Numbered from the stretch's first letter, positions 23,941-39,060 are shown. The stretch is DNA of 64,000 nucleotides from Puffinus mauretanicus (GCA_023333565.1 JAJKFH010001810.1:806001-870000), one strand, 5' to 3'. Translations and numbers: made by a program. Notes: generated by a model not told the origin, from the letters alone.

Positions 23941-26900
23941 TCCCATTATTCAGCCATCTCAACAAAGTTTCCTAAAGCTTTAATTTGCTTAATTTTACTT
24001 TGAAAATCTTACCTGTCTCTATTAATTGTTCCAGCAACATTCCAATTGCTGAAATTGCTGCTGTCAACTGTTGCTTTCTTCTTTAGCCAGAGTGCCTGTC
24101 TGTGGGCTAACCCAGGATGCCCCACATCAGTTAATGGAAGCATTTATTAATGCTCTGCGGTTGCTGTGTATCGTTTGCTCTCCAACTCTTGGCAAAGACA
24201 GGAAAATTAAGAAACATATTCCAGGCCCTGGTTTATATCCCTCGCTGGACATACCTGAACTGCAGAGTCTGCTTTAACTTAATGTTGATGTGTTTTGTAC
24301 AAACTACAACACTGCCAAAGGGAAACATTATTTTTGTAGTCCAATAGTAAGGAAACTTTCCAGTTACATGAAGGAAGTGGATTCAGATCAAACAGACGAT
24401 TATCTAAAGTTGTTCGCTTGAACTGTAGGTGCATATGGCCACAGCAGGGATGCAGAGTATCGGGTGTAAACTGGACTCTGCCTCCTCTTTTTTTTTTTTC
24501 TTTTTCTTCTTTGTAGTAAAGAAAGAATTCACATTGAATTTGCTGTTTAAGACCAAGAAAGTGGACACAACTGCAAATCCCTAAAGGAGATACCCATGTT
24601 CACCTAGCCCAGATTTAGCAACCAGTGTCATTCATGAGTGCAGTAGCTCTACTGCTGCTGTATTGCATTGCTACCTTTTTCTTTGTGTAATAAATGTGTT
24701 AAATTTTTTTCACCTAGGATGTTGTTGGCTACTAAACAATTTCACCTGTTTAGAAAACCATTAGGCAAAGGTAAAGAAGAAACCCACTGAGAACTGTTAA
24801 ATACAAAGGCACCTGGATTTCCAGGTACACTAGAGGCTGGGAGTTATTTGCCCTGTTCTTATGCATTTTATTACTGCTGCTGTCCAGTGTCAGAGAAAAG
24901 GTCCCAGGCCAGACAAGTAGGTGTTATAGTATTCATCACAGAAAAAACCCGGCATCATATTTATTTGCTTTGCAGTGCTGCATTCACACGCAATAGTACT
25001 GTTTCATAGCAGCTTTTCAGTTTTCATTGGCATTGCGATCCGATGAAGATGAGCTCCTGATTTGGTTTGATTTATTGTGCTGAGCCATACTTTGTTTCTG
25101 TATGATCACGAGGAAAAGCTTGTTGAAGTGAAGAGATGACACAAAGGATGTGTCAGGTACCGGGTAACCAGCATCTGGGAGTCTTACTGCCTAGTTGGAA
25201 CACAGCCCGGTACTGTCAGTCCTTGCAACAAATGCGGGCCAGATTTACGTTGACATAAAACCCATGTGAAACTAATCAGATTCAAGTGAATTTCAGGTAT
25301 TAAGGTGAAGGGATTGTTAGAGCTTGAAATTCAAAGCAAAATTTAACAATATGAACATATAAGCAGAAAATGAGAGAAATAGTGGCATGAACTTCTCTGT
25401 GCCCAAGCACAAGATTTTTTAACTTTGGGGTTTGTGTCCATCCTTAACTAAAGACATGCATTTGCCTCATGCATTACATGTGAGGATCTCAAATTATGTT
25501 CTCATCTAGTTTGACGGCACAGCCATCGTTTCTTTCAGCACCCAGAAAATTCTGAATAGGTTTACTCTGCTGTATTGATTTGTGCTTGACTTACCCATGC
25601 AGTATACTTCAGACTCAGTGTACAGCTTATGTTAATAAAAACAAAATCTTTCATATATGACCAAAAACCAAGCATTATGGCCTAACTAGAACTTCCGTTT
25701 TCTTAAGAAATTTGTATTTCTTCATCTATCTACCAGCTCTATGATCCTACTTCATCCTCAAGTTTTGCTAACAGAAATCCTTAACCATGACACTCACGTG
25801 TGATACCATCATGTGTGTACGTGTGTTACACATCTCCATTTATAAGCATAAGCTTGAAATGAGATTCAAATAAATGTAAGATTCAGTAAAGCTATATGAA
25901 AAGCAGAAACATCTCTTGATAAACAGAGCTTTAAGCTCTCAGTGTGCTCAAATATTTCCCTATTCTTCTAAACCTTTTATTGCTTCATTGCTGCCTAAGT
26001 GGGAGGTGAAGGCTCTTTATGACTCTGAAATGGAAAATCCTGAAAGCTTTCCAAATCAGAACTTTGTTTTAAGAGGTTTTGCACAGAGAAAGTCTGTATA
26101 GGGCTGTAATATGAATGGGCATTTTCAACGCTGTTCCAATTTGCAAGAAAATAGAGAAGTCTGTAATGCATGAGCAAAAAGAGTAGAATCTTCTGAAAAA
26201 TAGACTCTGGTTTCCATATTTATTAAGTAATATAAATACCCCTTGTAAAAATATAAAATATTCAAGAGATCGAATATTTCCAACAAGATGGGGAAAAGCT
26301 GTTATAGGAAGTATCAAGGCAAATTTCTTCTGTGATACCTCTGTCAGGAGGGTCAAGATCATACACGTGTCTCCTGCTGGGATGATTAGTTACAAAGTGA
26401 TTTTGAAATAATTTGACGTCTTTTGTTTATTCCATGCCTTAAAGAACAGTTTGCATTGTTGGTATGGCTAAACGGTTACATTAGCCGTGTTTGTTCCACC
26501 GTATCTCAGATGCTTTGAAATCCTAATTTGTGAAGTTATTTTCATTCAAATTATTCTAGTTCCTTCTTAAGATAGAAGTTTCCTGTTATATTCATTAAAA
26601 ACTTACCAAATTGTCTTTTACTTTCCTTGCAAGCTAGTTCTTTCTGGATGAGAACAACTAGTAGCAGCTCTGAATTTGTCAATTAACTTGTAGGACTTTA
26701 TGGATAAGTATGATCTTAATGTTTTATCTTTTATAGTACATTGCAGGTAATCAGTCTTAAAGCGTTCAGCTATAGTGTGAATACAGGGCAAGTGTAAATC
26801 TCCCCAGTAAACAACAGAAGATTTAAAGTATGGTTCCATCATCTTACATAAAATTAATACAAATTTATATATATTTTCTAGCAATGATATTTTGTCCATA

Positions 26901-29900
26901 GTCAAATGTATAAGAAGAAAGATTTTAAATGTCATTCTGATTTATCAGATTCTGAAAACATGAACTGATCTATGAAGAAGCAAATGCCCAGATAACCTGC
27001 TATTCTTTCCCACAGCAAAATTGAGCTAACCAGGACAGAGACATAATACAACCTGAATCAGCTGGAAAATCAGATCATAGTAGCACTACAATATAGCACG
27101 TATGCACTTCTGTTTTGGTAAAATGAATAAACCTGTGCATGAATAAATTACTAAAATGCAAATCAAGTGCCTGAAAACCAGTGAGAAAATGGAGAACAAG
27201 ACTTGCTGAATAGCTGCACACAAATCATTCACCCAACTCTACAGACAATACACAAAATTACCTTCAAAATTCCTCTGCCAATTTATGTACAATTTATTTA
27301 AGCTTGTTCTTATTAATGATATGTCAGACGTTTGTCTTCCTTCAGCAGGCAGTGGAGGCTGGTGCTCCTCTCTGGACATCAGAAGTTCTACCAATCTGAT
27401 TTCTATGTTTCATGTGTATAATAAAGTATACGAATGTTAATAGCCCCCAGGTGCATCTGCTAGCTGGCATTTATAAAGTTCATCAGGGTCACTTAAACTT
27501 TTTTATCTCAGATGGGATGGTACAACATTCCCCCTGATTTACGAGAGGCATTTATCAAAGACAACACCTGCTGCAACACAAATATCAGCCAAGGACATTT
27601 TTTGATCTAGTACGCTGCCACATCCATTGATTTTCTAACTTCTACCACCTTTCCACAGCATCCTCTGGAAACAGCCTTTTTCATTTTCCTTCATAATGTT
27701 CATAGCCATACGTAATTCACATTTCCAGAAGCTATATCACAGGAGGATCATTCACTTCCACCAACTTTGCAAATGAGCAGGAAATTCTCCCATCAACGCC
27801 TGGGGAAGACATACCTAATAACTTCCATTACTATTAATAGAAGTTGCCAGCATGGATCTCTGTGCATTTTATTGAGAGCAGACTTCAAATTGGACTCTGA
27901 ATGTTTTTGTTTATTTTCAATTGTGTAAGTAAACCCATCCAAAAATCTAATGGAAGATATACTTCCTTTCTAAACTGTTTCTGGATGAAATGTTAACCCC
28001 TTCCTAAGGGAATAAAGAATGAGTCAATATTGCTCATGAGAAGCCAGGTACTTTCCAATAAGAACTATAAAAGCACACTTCAATGCAAAAAGGACAAAGA
28101 ACTAAAAAGAAAGGGAAAATGCTGTTAGAACTATAGCAAACTTCTGCTTTTAAATTAGAATATTAATTATTAAAGATGATTGGTCCATCTTTAATTTGCA
28201 TCATTTCACACTTCAGTATAACCTGACCTGCAGTAAAGAATGTTTTTCTGGCTAATACAAAATGTTCTTGTCGACAAACATGTTGCTACCCTGATAACTA
28301 AAACATATCACCTCAGTTATGCCCTCCAAACTATATCTTCTTGACAGAGTGATATCATTGTCACACTTCCCAGTTGTTTTGATTCATTCAATGTCCCCTG
28401 TTCTACAGCGGAATCGGGCTGTCAACACCGTGAAATGGCTGGTGTGATACTGACGGCTTGTCAGGGAGAGGCATTCTGCAGACACAATAAGCAAGGAAAT
28501 TCATTGAATGGTGTTGTCATAGGTAATGGAAAAACTGATTTTTGGGATCTTTTTACTTACTGATTTATGCAAGGACTTCTGGAAATACCAAGATAATTGG
28601 CAGAACAACAAACTACCCGAATAATTTAGGACCTGTCTCTGAAGACCCAGACTATTCTCTGCACCTAAAAACTTTTTTGGAGAAGAAAAGTAGCAATACA
28701 AATAATGACATCAACGCATGTTAGCAAATCACCTACAGCTAGCATCCAAGATTTAGAAATTGAGATCATATAACAAATAATTTAAATCATTTACTCTCCC
28801 TTTTGGTTAGCAACATCAGCCCTCCCCCCGATCAGAAGGATGTTAGGCTGTTTTCCGCCATGCTTCTGGAGAGGTAACCAAGAGTGATGTTTGTGCTGGC
28901 AGATCAGTTGTTAAGACTTTTGCAAGGGGCTTAGAAGAAGCAAGCTGAAAATTTAATCCAAATAAGAACAAGAAAACCCATTATGGTCAACCTAAAAATG
29001 CATGAAATGAAGATGGGTTTGGCCCAATGCTCTATAATTAAAGGGTTGTGGGCTTTCAATCAGAGAAAAATGTCATCTCATTCACTTATTAGGTGCCAGA
29101 ATAACTTAGCTTCATTTCATGGTTCTTGCACATAAATTGCACTTAGATTGATCGGTATGGAGAAGTTCTTCAGTGTTGTACATAGTAATTTATGTCACAG
29201 CAATTCCTAAGGAGAAATAGAGCCATCCTAGCTGAAATATAATCACTAGGTATACCATAGTTATGCTACACCAGTCACCTTCATTTTCAGGTACATGCTA
29301 TATGGTTGGGAAGTGCCAGGGAACATAGGCGGGTGAATTGTTCACAAAGTTTCTTCCCTTCTCATTGATCAGTGGGAAGCAGAGTCCCACATTCACAGTT
29401 TGTATTGAGATGTGGGAGGAGTGAGGATGTGCTATTTATTGTTAGTGTCATTGTGGGAAGAGGAAGGCAAACAGATGGGTTTTGCTGTTTTGACATGAAG
29501 CTCATTAGATCTGATATCATTTTTCTGACTTAAGGAAGGCATCTCTATGGTCCAAATTAGTCTGCCAAAATAAGCTTTCATCAGAGTTGTCAGAGATTCA
29601 CACCTAAATCTCGCACATAAACATGGGTAGACTCCTCAAAGGAGATTCCAAGGTAGGTGTATCAATTCCTTTGAAAACAAAGCCATTTATATTGCAGTTC
29701 CTGTACAGGGATCAAAGAACTTAAATTTGAACAATCAAGTCTGAAAATTATGTACAAAATCTCCAGTTGTCTCAAATCCTTTTACCCCTCTTGAACATCT
29801 CCAGTGCTACATTCTGCAATTAATGTAAAAGTGTCTGGTTGTTACAAGATAGGCTGCCAACAAAGATTTTTGTTATAACTGTATGTCATAACCTAGACAA

Positions 29901-32621
29901 CAGATCCATAATATAATGAAAATCTGACATGCAAAAATCAGGCAGAACAACTAAGAGAAAATATGGCTTCTTAATCATAAGTACAGATACAAAGGTGCCA
30001 CAAACTTCTTATGTAGAGTTATATCACTTAGGTAGGGAAGTTGACATCAGTCAGTTCAGGCACCCGACCTCAGGTGAAATACAGAGCAGATAAAGTTGGA
30101 CCAAATTTTCTGTAGAGTCAACATTAAAAAATAGTTATCCTCAAAAAGACAACCAAGTCTACCCAAATTCGATTCTTAAATCCAAGCTGTGTCAATAGCG
30201 ATGCATAATCTTTCAGCTATCAAAGAGGTTCATGAGAGGTATTTGGAGGTCTCAGTCTTGGATATAGACAGTGTTCCCTAGCTTTAGCCCCCCAAAATAT
30301 CCCAAATCAAGAAAGGATAATAATGTCCAAAGTCTATACTGACTCCTGTGTAAGACCTCCTTAGTAATGCTGAAGACCTGGTTATGATATCTGACAGATC
30401 ACTGGCATATTTTTTGTTAAAGTAGGTTCTGGGATAATACACAAAGTAAAGCCATATTCCTTTAGTTAATATTCCAAGCAGAGATTTTTATGGTTCATTA
30501 TAAATCATTAATTTCATCAGTATCGGTTTTAAATGACCAATATATTCCCCTACTTGCTTAAACTCTGATTTTTTTCTTTCACATGTTGATCTTGGGATTG
30601 ATCTACTTTTCTTCAAAGAGCCAAAATACTGATTAAACAATGATTTATAAGAAAATTATCATTATCATTTATTGATCCATATTCTCAAAAAATTACACAA
30701 ATTGAGTTGAGTTTAAATACTGCCACTTCTTTTTACACTGAGATCTCTAAACTTATTTTCATTTCTTTTGAAGTAGCTACTATTGCAGTAAAGGTGTCAG
30801 AATCTAGCTAATCATTTCCTGATTGCTTTGTGTAAAATAGATACTTGATCTTATCTTTTGTGAACAATACAATTATATCCCATAGTTTCCATTTAGTTTC
30901 TTATTAAGCTCTCTTCAAATTATTTTGTGGACTCCTCTGCTTTGACAAAGTCTGTCAAAGGATTTTAAGTGATTTAGCCACTGAAATGAAAAATAAGAAT
31001 ATCACCCCTGGTGATATTTGCTTCAGAAAGTAAAATGGGAGAAATGTGAATATTCTGGTATTAAAATGCAGTCTAATCATTGAAGTCCAGCTCAAGCACT
31101 TTTACAGAGGACTCAAAACGTGTAAGCTGCTGAACTGCGGGCAGGTACTCCTTCCTCATTCATCATGTCGGGGTAATCCTCAAAGACCTGCCACATTGCC
31201 AGCGTGTCTGAGAGAGGAAGAGGTAAGGAAAGCTTTACTCCACACCATCTTGATTTCTCTGCTTGATCACAGTTAGAGAGTTAGCTGCCAGTCGGCCTCA
31301 GAACAGACGCAGAACAATTCTCTTGCCAGAGCAGATCTGGAGGGAAGTGATGGTTGACTGAAGTCCTGACTCCTGGATGGGACTAGCAGGCACAACAGCC
31401 TCTCTCCCCTGGAAATGTTCTTTAAATAGAAGAACAAGATTTGGGCCATTGGTACAGAATTTACAATTGATCTGCTTTTGCACTGTGAGTTCAGAGGTCT
31501 AGAGCACATCTGGCTCACTCTCACACAGAAGGCATCTGTGCAACACGTGTGCATGTATTTCAGTCCAGGAAATCCCGGGCAGAAACGTGACAACCAGTTC
31601 CTGGCTTCTTCCATCGATTTACAAACATTATGGAGAAAAGTCACAGACTAACATGTTCCAAAATTAGTGGGTTAGGAAGAGGTCTTCTAGTTATATATGT
31701 TATTTCAAAATGAGATGTGGGGAGATTGGTGTCTTGCTCTGAAATATCCCACTGTCACACATAGCGATGGACCACTGATTTCAGTCCAGTTTAGACTAGC
31801 TCGCAGTTTGGCCCTATTTATTTCCACCATTAGCAAGTCTCAAAAACTGTTGTCATTAATAAATTTGTTTTTCATGTGATCACAAATAACCTCCCTTTTA
31901 CCTCTATATCCTCTTCAGAATTTTCTTGAAATTCTTGGAGGATGAGCCACTGAGCTTGGCAGTTACAAATTAGTGTGCTGTGATTCAGAACAGAGTGTCT
32001 GGGTGCAGATCTTCTGTCCCAAGATTCCCACTTGTTTTCATAACCTGCACTTGAAGTCTTCCTAGGTTGCAAGGCAAGAGCAGCATATTTTGGTTTTTAT
32101 TTGCCCTTTATCCTAACTAGGCCCCGATGGAGAACATGTAAGAGATGTGTAGTGTGGATATTTTTCATAAACAAGTTGTGCAATTTTGTCGGTTAGATTG
32201 GTTTCCAATGTCTTCAGAAGAAGAACTTCAGCATAGTCACCACTCACTGCAACTTCCTCTTACCTCTTTTTCTTCTAAGTCTGCTCACAAAATCTCTCTT
32301 CAAAAAGAGCTAAGAGGTTAGGTTCCTGAGCTCTATCAGATTATATCTAAAACAAGCAAATCAATACTGCTGTGGTGCAACATTTCAGTCTTTAAAACAA
32401 AAATTACCAGAATCGCTTATCTGCTAGAACAACAAGAAACAACACAAATACTTGTAGATGCCTCCAAACGACAGTTTGGAGAAGGAATCAAGTGCGAACT
32501 GCAAAGCTTTGCATACAGATAACTTCAACACATTTTTTGGACGGGTACTTGAGTTGCAAAGAAGTGTTTAGTGCAAGTGTTACCTGTGATGTATTATTCA
32601 AAGGATGATACACATTAGGTT

Positions 32622-32659
32622 GGTAGATAGCTGGTAGATCGATCTGTATGCTATCTACC
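32622..32659. repeat. Hairpin with 10-base stem
   Basis: GGTAGATAGC at 32622-32631 is the exact complement of GCTATCTACC at 32650-32659. The 18-base loop itself contains the palindrome AGATCGATCT. Function is unknown, and chance is possible in 64 kb. Confidence 0.6.
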
Positions 32660-34860
32660 CAGTTCTAGGCAAATGCTGACTTGTGGATAAAAATGAATAC
32701 AGGTGAACATTTACCAGCTGTCTTGAGAGTTTACAAGAAAAAATATAACCTTATCCTGTGGTGCACCTCATAACTATAAGTGATTATAGCTTCAGTTTGC
32801 ATTCAGTAAATTTATGGTGGTCTGAGGTAATACTTCATGTCTAAAGGGAAGTGCGGTCCAAACGAGCAGACACTGTTTTAGGATCCAGACTCTGTGATTT
32901 GGCAATGTTTCTTGCACAATCAAATGACATTTTTTAAGCCAGTTTCCAACAGATTGGAACAATACAATTGCACAGCCATTGCAAACATTTTCAAAAGTTT
33001 TAAAAACAAATCACAAGAAAGAAGATGAACAGATTTCACTAGGTTCAAGGCAACACTGAAAAATGAACGTGGACAGACTTCATAGAGACAACAAATATCT
33101 TTAATAGTAGTTGTGAAATACTTGGAGACACAGGATTCACTGAAAAATGATTTTTTTCTCCTTTGTCTTCTCTGTGCTGGCTTCCTTCCAAACAAACAAA
33201 TCTTTTGATAATGGTGATTTGTTTGAAGTGTCGTTTGTTATGACTTGCAAAAGTCTTCCCAAAGTCTCCAGGAAGGACAGGAGTAAAGCTTACATATCAT
33301 TAAAATGGGCAGAAATATTTGGAAAGAGTAGAGATATCCTGTATAAAAATATTTTACAGGTATCTGAGTTTGCAATCAGTTTGCTGTCTTCTTTCTTATC
33401 AGCAAATTGTTAAGAGAAAACAGCTTTCACAATGGCAACCTTTAAAACAATGTTACTGATTAGAGTAAATTAAATTTAAAATAGCCATTTAGTGACTTTC
33501 ACAGTAAACTGGTAAAGAACAATAGTATTCTTCACAGTATACATGCTTTGGGCAAATACATCTACTACAGTACTTCACCTATTAAAGCTGAGAAATCCAG
33601 TCAGCCCTCTTGATTGAATTGATGGTAACATCTGGTATATGAGCCTGCTGGTTTGTTTAAGACTGTGAATAAGTTTGCTCTCAGTTCTACATGTCTCTGC
33701 CTTTTGTCTGCCTTTGGATGGCTTTTGCTGTTGTAATTAGACAGCTCTGGTAAGTGCTGAAGTCTCTAGTTGTGTATGTAAATATATTAATCACCTTGGC
33801 ACAAGTAAGTCCCATTTTAAAACAGTGTCAGGTAGTGAACGTTAAGCTTGTGCCAAACTATTTCATGTTATTACATATTCCAGATTCAGGTTTCAAGAAG
33901 CCAAGGGCTTTACAATAGCCTCAATACAATTTGTCTAGTCTGGGAAAGGATATGCAACCCAGATTACACCAGGCAGTGCATGGTCAACAGCTGAGAATTG
34001 GACTGGGAGCTTGAAGAATGTCTCCTATGCTCTGCCCCAGGTCCCAGAGGAACAAGTGGGTCAAGGAGGAGATTTCCAAGATTTCCAAGGGAGGGATGAA
34101 ATTTAGCCGTGCAGATATTTTCTTTTGTCTTCATTTTTTTTCCCTTCTGTGATATAAATTCATGAGTTATACCTTGATCCAAAGGGTTGCCCTTTATCCT
34201 GACCATTACATGAATGCCAGGGAGCCAAGTCAGCCGGTACTGGTGAAATCTCAAATAGTGGAGAAAAGTCCTGTGATTTGGGTGTTTGAATGTGAGATAG
34301 ATGACAGAATTCCACCCCAACATATATGTAGGGGTGAGCCTGTCACTTGGAAAGAGTGGCTTGAGAATGGAAGTGGGAAGGCACAGCTAACCCTAGAACT
34401 TCTTTCAGATTTAGGGCATTTCCAACTATCCAACATCCAAAATCACACCCGTCATATTACTGCACCGTTTAATTGCTTTCTGCAGCAACTTATATGAATC
34501 AGTCATGATGATGATAAGCAGTTCAATTATCTGTAGACCAAGCACTTAGTCTCTTTGCCCTGTAAGGTACAGCCTGACCAGCGCTAATATAATATGAGAT
34601 CCAAGCTGTGTATCAAAGATCTTTAATGGACTACAGTGCACCGACAATTAATTATGAGCAAGGGAAAAAGTATAGCCAAGCTGAATGCAAATGCCTACCA
34701 GATTGCAGGCAAAAGATACCATAATAAGTGCTTTTCATGACAGGATTACTGATGATTACTGAGTATCACAGGTAGAAATCAACTCACCTGGTTATTATTG
34801 AAGTATATAATAAAACAGGAACTTGATTCTATTCATAGAAAAATCAGTGGGAAAAGTAGT

Positions 34861-34909
34861 ATTTCACATTTCACATTTCATATTTCATGTTTCATATTTC
34901 ACATTTCAT
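34861..34909. repeat. Heptamer tandem repeat (ATTTCAY)7
   Basis: Seven consecutive 7-base units read ATTTCAC or ATTTCAT, with one GTTTCAT variant at 34889-34895. A decaying unit continues to about 34916. It is a short microsatellite-like array with no coding content. Confidence 0.92.
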
Positions 34910-37756
34910 ATTTTGTTTCTCCTCCTCAATCTCATGGACAGAGATGATCTAATGAATCCCTAGAGTAACTCCACTGGCTTCGTGAAGATGCAAAAAGCAT
35001 AATATAGCTCAAAACGCTGAGATGGCAAAACTAAAAATGAACTGCTCTGGAAGGGAGAGTTCTATTTCCTGATCAATCAGGTTGCAAACCATCGGGGTGT
35101 AAACTACCTGTCATTCATTCAGTGACCTGGTGTTGGTAAACCCTGTGTGAACAGGTCTCAGCTTCCACCTCACCTTCTGCTTACTAGCAAATGAAATTTA
35201 AATCCAAAATCACCTTTTTATTGAATCTCTGTTACAAAGCAACTGGATTTGTTATACGCTGAGATTAAAACCAGAGCCATCACTGGCTGAACTTCATTTA
35301 ACTCCTGCAAATGGTTGTCACCGCTGTGTCTAACACAATACAGTAAGAACAAGTTATTCAGTTATTCAAGTCATTTCTCTAGGGCTTAGTGCTCAGGTAG
35401 AGTGCTGTTGCAAGTGGCAAGTGCCTAAAGACGGTGCATTGTCTGACATTACAATAATAGCAGATATTGAATGTGCTATTATATACATGTCCTTTCAGAC
35501 TGCCAGCGTTTCAGTGCCTGCACTGTGCAGACTGGCAATGATTTCTTTAGGTGACAGACATGGAACTGCAGCTCTAAGCCAGTTAAACTTGTCGGACCCT
35601 ACTAGCTTTTGTCTCATGCTGTGCTCGGTTGTCTAAAGCTGGCAATATACTTTGATATGCATGTAGTTCATATTTTGCTTTAATATCTAGTTTCACAGAA
35701 CTAAAAAATTGAAATTGATTTATTTATTTACAAGGCATAAAATTGTCATAAACTCAATAACCATTAAACAAAAACATTGTTCCACCAGAGCTGTAATAGA
35801 TTTAGCTTCACTTTCATGGTCAGATTATGTATTTATTCAGCGCAATTGGAGCATGTAGTTAAGAATAAGAATATTTTTACTAATGTGTTATATACAGAGA
35901 AGTTTTAGATCATTGGGTTTATTCTTTTTGCATTTTTATGCATCTGCACATTCAAAATTCATTTAATTTCCCATAAAGTTTTAATGATTTTTCAGTGTTT
36001 CTATGTGCATTGCCAAATGTATTCAGTTACAAGAAATATTTGGATTTTTACCTTATTTACGATGACTAAACACTTCCTTTTAAGTGTAGTGCACTACAAA
36101 GTCAAGGTACAACTAACAACAAATATTTGGGCATACCTTGAAAAAACAACCTCTTTGGATATAGGAAAATTTTAAAATTGAAAGTTCTTTTCATTCTATG
36201 AGAATTGAATTTTTTTTTTCTTTCTGAATTTTCTGTAACACATTTTTTAAAATATTTATCCATCTTTGGTAAAACACTTAATGTAAATGGAAAATTTTGA
36301 GGACACCTTTTTTATTTTTTTAGAAAAAAAATTTAGAAAAAAATTGACTCAGATTAGAATTTTGATGAAGTTGGCTGCTTTTCCATAAACTATTATTTTA
36401 AAATAAAGCATATGGTTGCTCTGCAATTTTCACTCATCTGTCAGAAACATTTAGTGTAAGCAGCAGAAAGCAAACTATCCAATTGCTATTAATTCCTTTT
36501 AGAGCTAAGCAAATATTTGGGTTTTCTGTGTGAACAACCACAGAGACACTTTTTGTATTCCAAATATTTGCTCACTTTCACCACATTAATAGATTTGAAT
36601 ACTTAGATTTTGTGCAATAAAATACCTCCATCTCATAAAATGTAGTCAGTAAGTTAATTAAAAGCAAAAGAAGGGAAAGGGATATTTTAATTGTTTGGCA
36701 ACAGAAGATCACATAGTGTGATGGGTAAGTAGTGGAGCTCAAGGAAAACACATTAATATTAACTAGACAGTGCAGCAGAGGATAGGTTAATTAAAGAATA
36801 AAGAAGCAAGAATCAATCTTCCCAACTCAGAGCTGCTGTCAGCTTTTGTAAGTTAAGCAGAGTCATGCCTGCTAAAGAAATGGACGTCAGACCTCCAGTG
36901 AAAACCCCTTTACTTCTGGAAGCGACGTTAGCATTTGAGACGGCGGTCCGGCAATGCCCTTAACGGCACTGTATGGGAATCTGTCAGGGCAGTTCTGTAG
37001 AGCAAAATAAGCTCATTTATAAGACATGTTCACCTGCAAATTCACATTTCAATCATACCTGCTGGAGGAAGGATTGAATTTGAGAAGGCAGTGAATCAGA
37101 AAAACATTTTGATTATCAATAAGGCATATGTTCTCAGCATGACATAGTGGCTAATATAGTCTTAGCATGCATAGACGTGTAGGGCTGTCTACCCAGTAAG
37201 GCATGCCCAACTTATCATTCCGAGCTGGGCGCAGCGTGTCTGTCTCAGGGCAGTGCTCCACGCAGACTAATCGCTCTCGCTGAGAAGTGACACAGCCCTC
37301 AGCTGTGCTGTCTTAAACCCACAGGAAAACAAGAAGTCTTGAAAAAAGAAAACCCTCACTGCACTTGTACACAGTGTTGGAGAAATCTGATGAAATATCA
37401 TACACGTTCTCTGGCCTCCGTTCAGCTTCGCGAAGATTAAGATGAATGATTCAGTCATGGTGCACCAGCACTAACTCCCAGCCAGCATCACTCACTATTG
37501 CCGGGAAGCTGCCGGACACAGTAAAATTTCTGATTGCTGTGCTCCTTTGACTGCAGCTGATACACTCATGAGCAGTACATACAAAACCAGAATGGTAACC
37601 AGCTCCACCTAATTTTTTTAAGTGTCTACAATATAGGTGTTTACAGACCAGTCAGATTTATCAGCCCTCAGTACAGCTAATGAAGATCTAGTCGATGCAG
37701 TCAATGAGACAGGACTCAGTTGCCTAAATATGGATATCTAATGCCATTTGAGATGC

Positions 37757-37804
37757 CCCGGAGGGTGTCATACATCTACGCCCGGAGGATGTCATATATC
37801 TACG
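37757..37804. repeat. 24-base tandem duplication in a small open frame
   Basis: CCCGGAGGGTGTCATACATC plus four bases is followed directly by a second copy with two differences. Because 24 is a multiple of three, the duplication stays in frame in a 64-codon plus-strand frame (37720-37914), giving RRVSYIYA then RRMSYIYA, followed by a short glutamine run from CAG repeats at 37855-37866. The frame matches no known family and lacks context, so the duplication is the only secure observation. Confidence 0.85.
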
Positions 37805-39060
37805 CAGGGCTGGGCCATATGACCCCATCCCAGAGCAAGACTGGTGCCTTGCTGCAGCAGCAGCAGGAGGACTCGCAGGTTATCCCACAGCATCTAACTG
37901 ACGCGAGACACTGATGTTTTGGCAGCTGAATATTGCCACTAGAAAGTTATTTTCCTTCTCTGAGAACAGACAGCTACATTGGGAAGCTGAAAAGCTCGCT
38001 GGATTCACTACGTTTATTAGATTTCTATTGTCCATAATTGTCTAAACCTATCACACACATAGGCACCAACTCTGTAACACCTAAATTTGGTGTCTAAATC
38101 TGGAGCCTCGTTTCTGACAATCAAAAAGACATGGGATTACGTACTGGATGTTCCAGCCCACACATTGCTGAGGCACATTGCCACTACTGTTTTCCAAAGG
38201 GCTATCTCACTTCCAGAAATTAATTTTTGGAATGTAAATATAGTTTTCCTCAGACTTTCCAAAATACTGATTTTTAAGGGATAATCCCAGGGATGGAAAA
38301 CTTCAGCACATGAGTAGATAAAGAATTTGCAGGTGTGTGAATGCAGTCTATTAATACAGCTAGCACAGCTTTGCTGTGCTCCCTTTGAAACTCCTGATTT
38401 TACGGACGTTTGCGCTTTGACTCACACCTGCAAAGCAAATCTGTCTAATCCCAGTTCCAGAGGCAAATGACCTGAGACACGTCAAATGAAGTTTATCAAT
38501 CACAATCACTAAGGCCAAATCTATTTCAGGCAGTGGAGCAGTGTACAAAGATTTAAGGTAGCACAGGTCAGAGCTAGTAACCAGCAGAGTGTGCAATACC
38601 TTGCAAATATGCCAACTTGGATCTGGAATTAATAGAGTTCATTTATGTGTAGCCGTTGGCAGGGTTTAGCTAAGGAAGAGCGGAGGAGCAGTACTGAGCA
38701 AGGCTTGCTGTACAGATTTAAGTCCTCTCTGCACTACTGAATACTTCTGAATCCAGGGCTGGTGTCCCTGTCCCTGTTTGCAGTGAGCCAGCAGCAGAGC
38801 TAGTGAGGAAGCCCAAGCTGGACCCTCCGCGTCCCTGTCCCACAGAGTGCTATAACCTCCCATTAAAATACGAGACAGATAACAGGAAAATCTGATCACC
38901 TGTATAAAGAAAGATGAAAATGTGCGAATGAGTGGTTTAGAGGCCGCTCAAAGAATCATTGTAGAATGTATTAGCAGAAAGTGATTTTAATAGAAATTTA
39001 TAAAAGCACGACTTAACAGAGTTCGATGGCAAGGTTCACTCTATCACTTACTACATGGAT

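Larger units (their letters stand above)
23950..39060. other. AT-rich non-genic DNA
   Basis: Fifteen kilobases with no supported gene, RNA or interspersed repeat. Open frames reach only about 120 codons (31273-31644 minus; 33964-34323 minus; 34162-34497 plus) and overlap each other on opposite strands without motifs. Local features are a heptamer tandem repeat at 34861-34909, a hairpin at 32622-32659 and a 24-base tandem duplication at 37757-37804. 36180-36370 is extremely AT-rich with A and T runs. Regulatory elements may be present but cannot be called by eye. Confidence 0.6.

Noticed and set aside
31273..31644. Minus-strand frame of 123 codons
   Set aside because: Length is within chance for 64 kb read in six frames; no domain, no splice context and no compositional signal.
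33964..34497. Opposed frames of 119 (minus) and 111 (plus) codons
   Set aside because: They overlap each other on opposite strands, have ordinary composition and no recognisable family.
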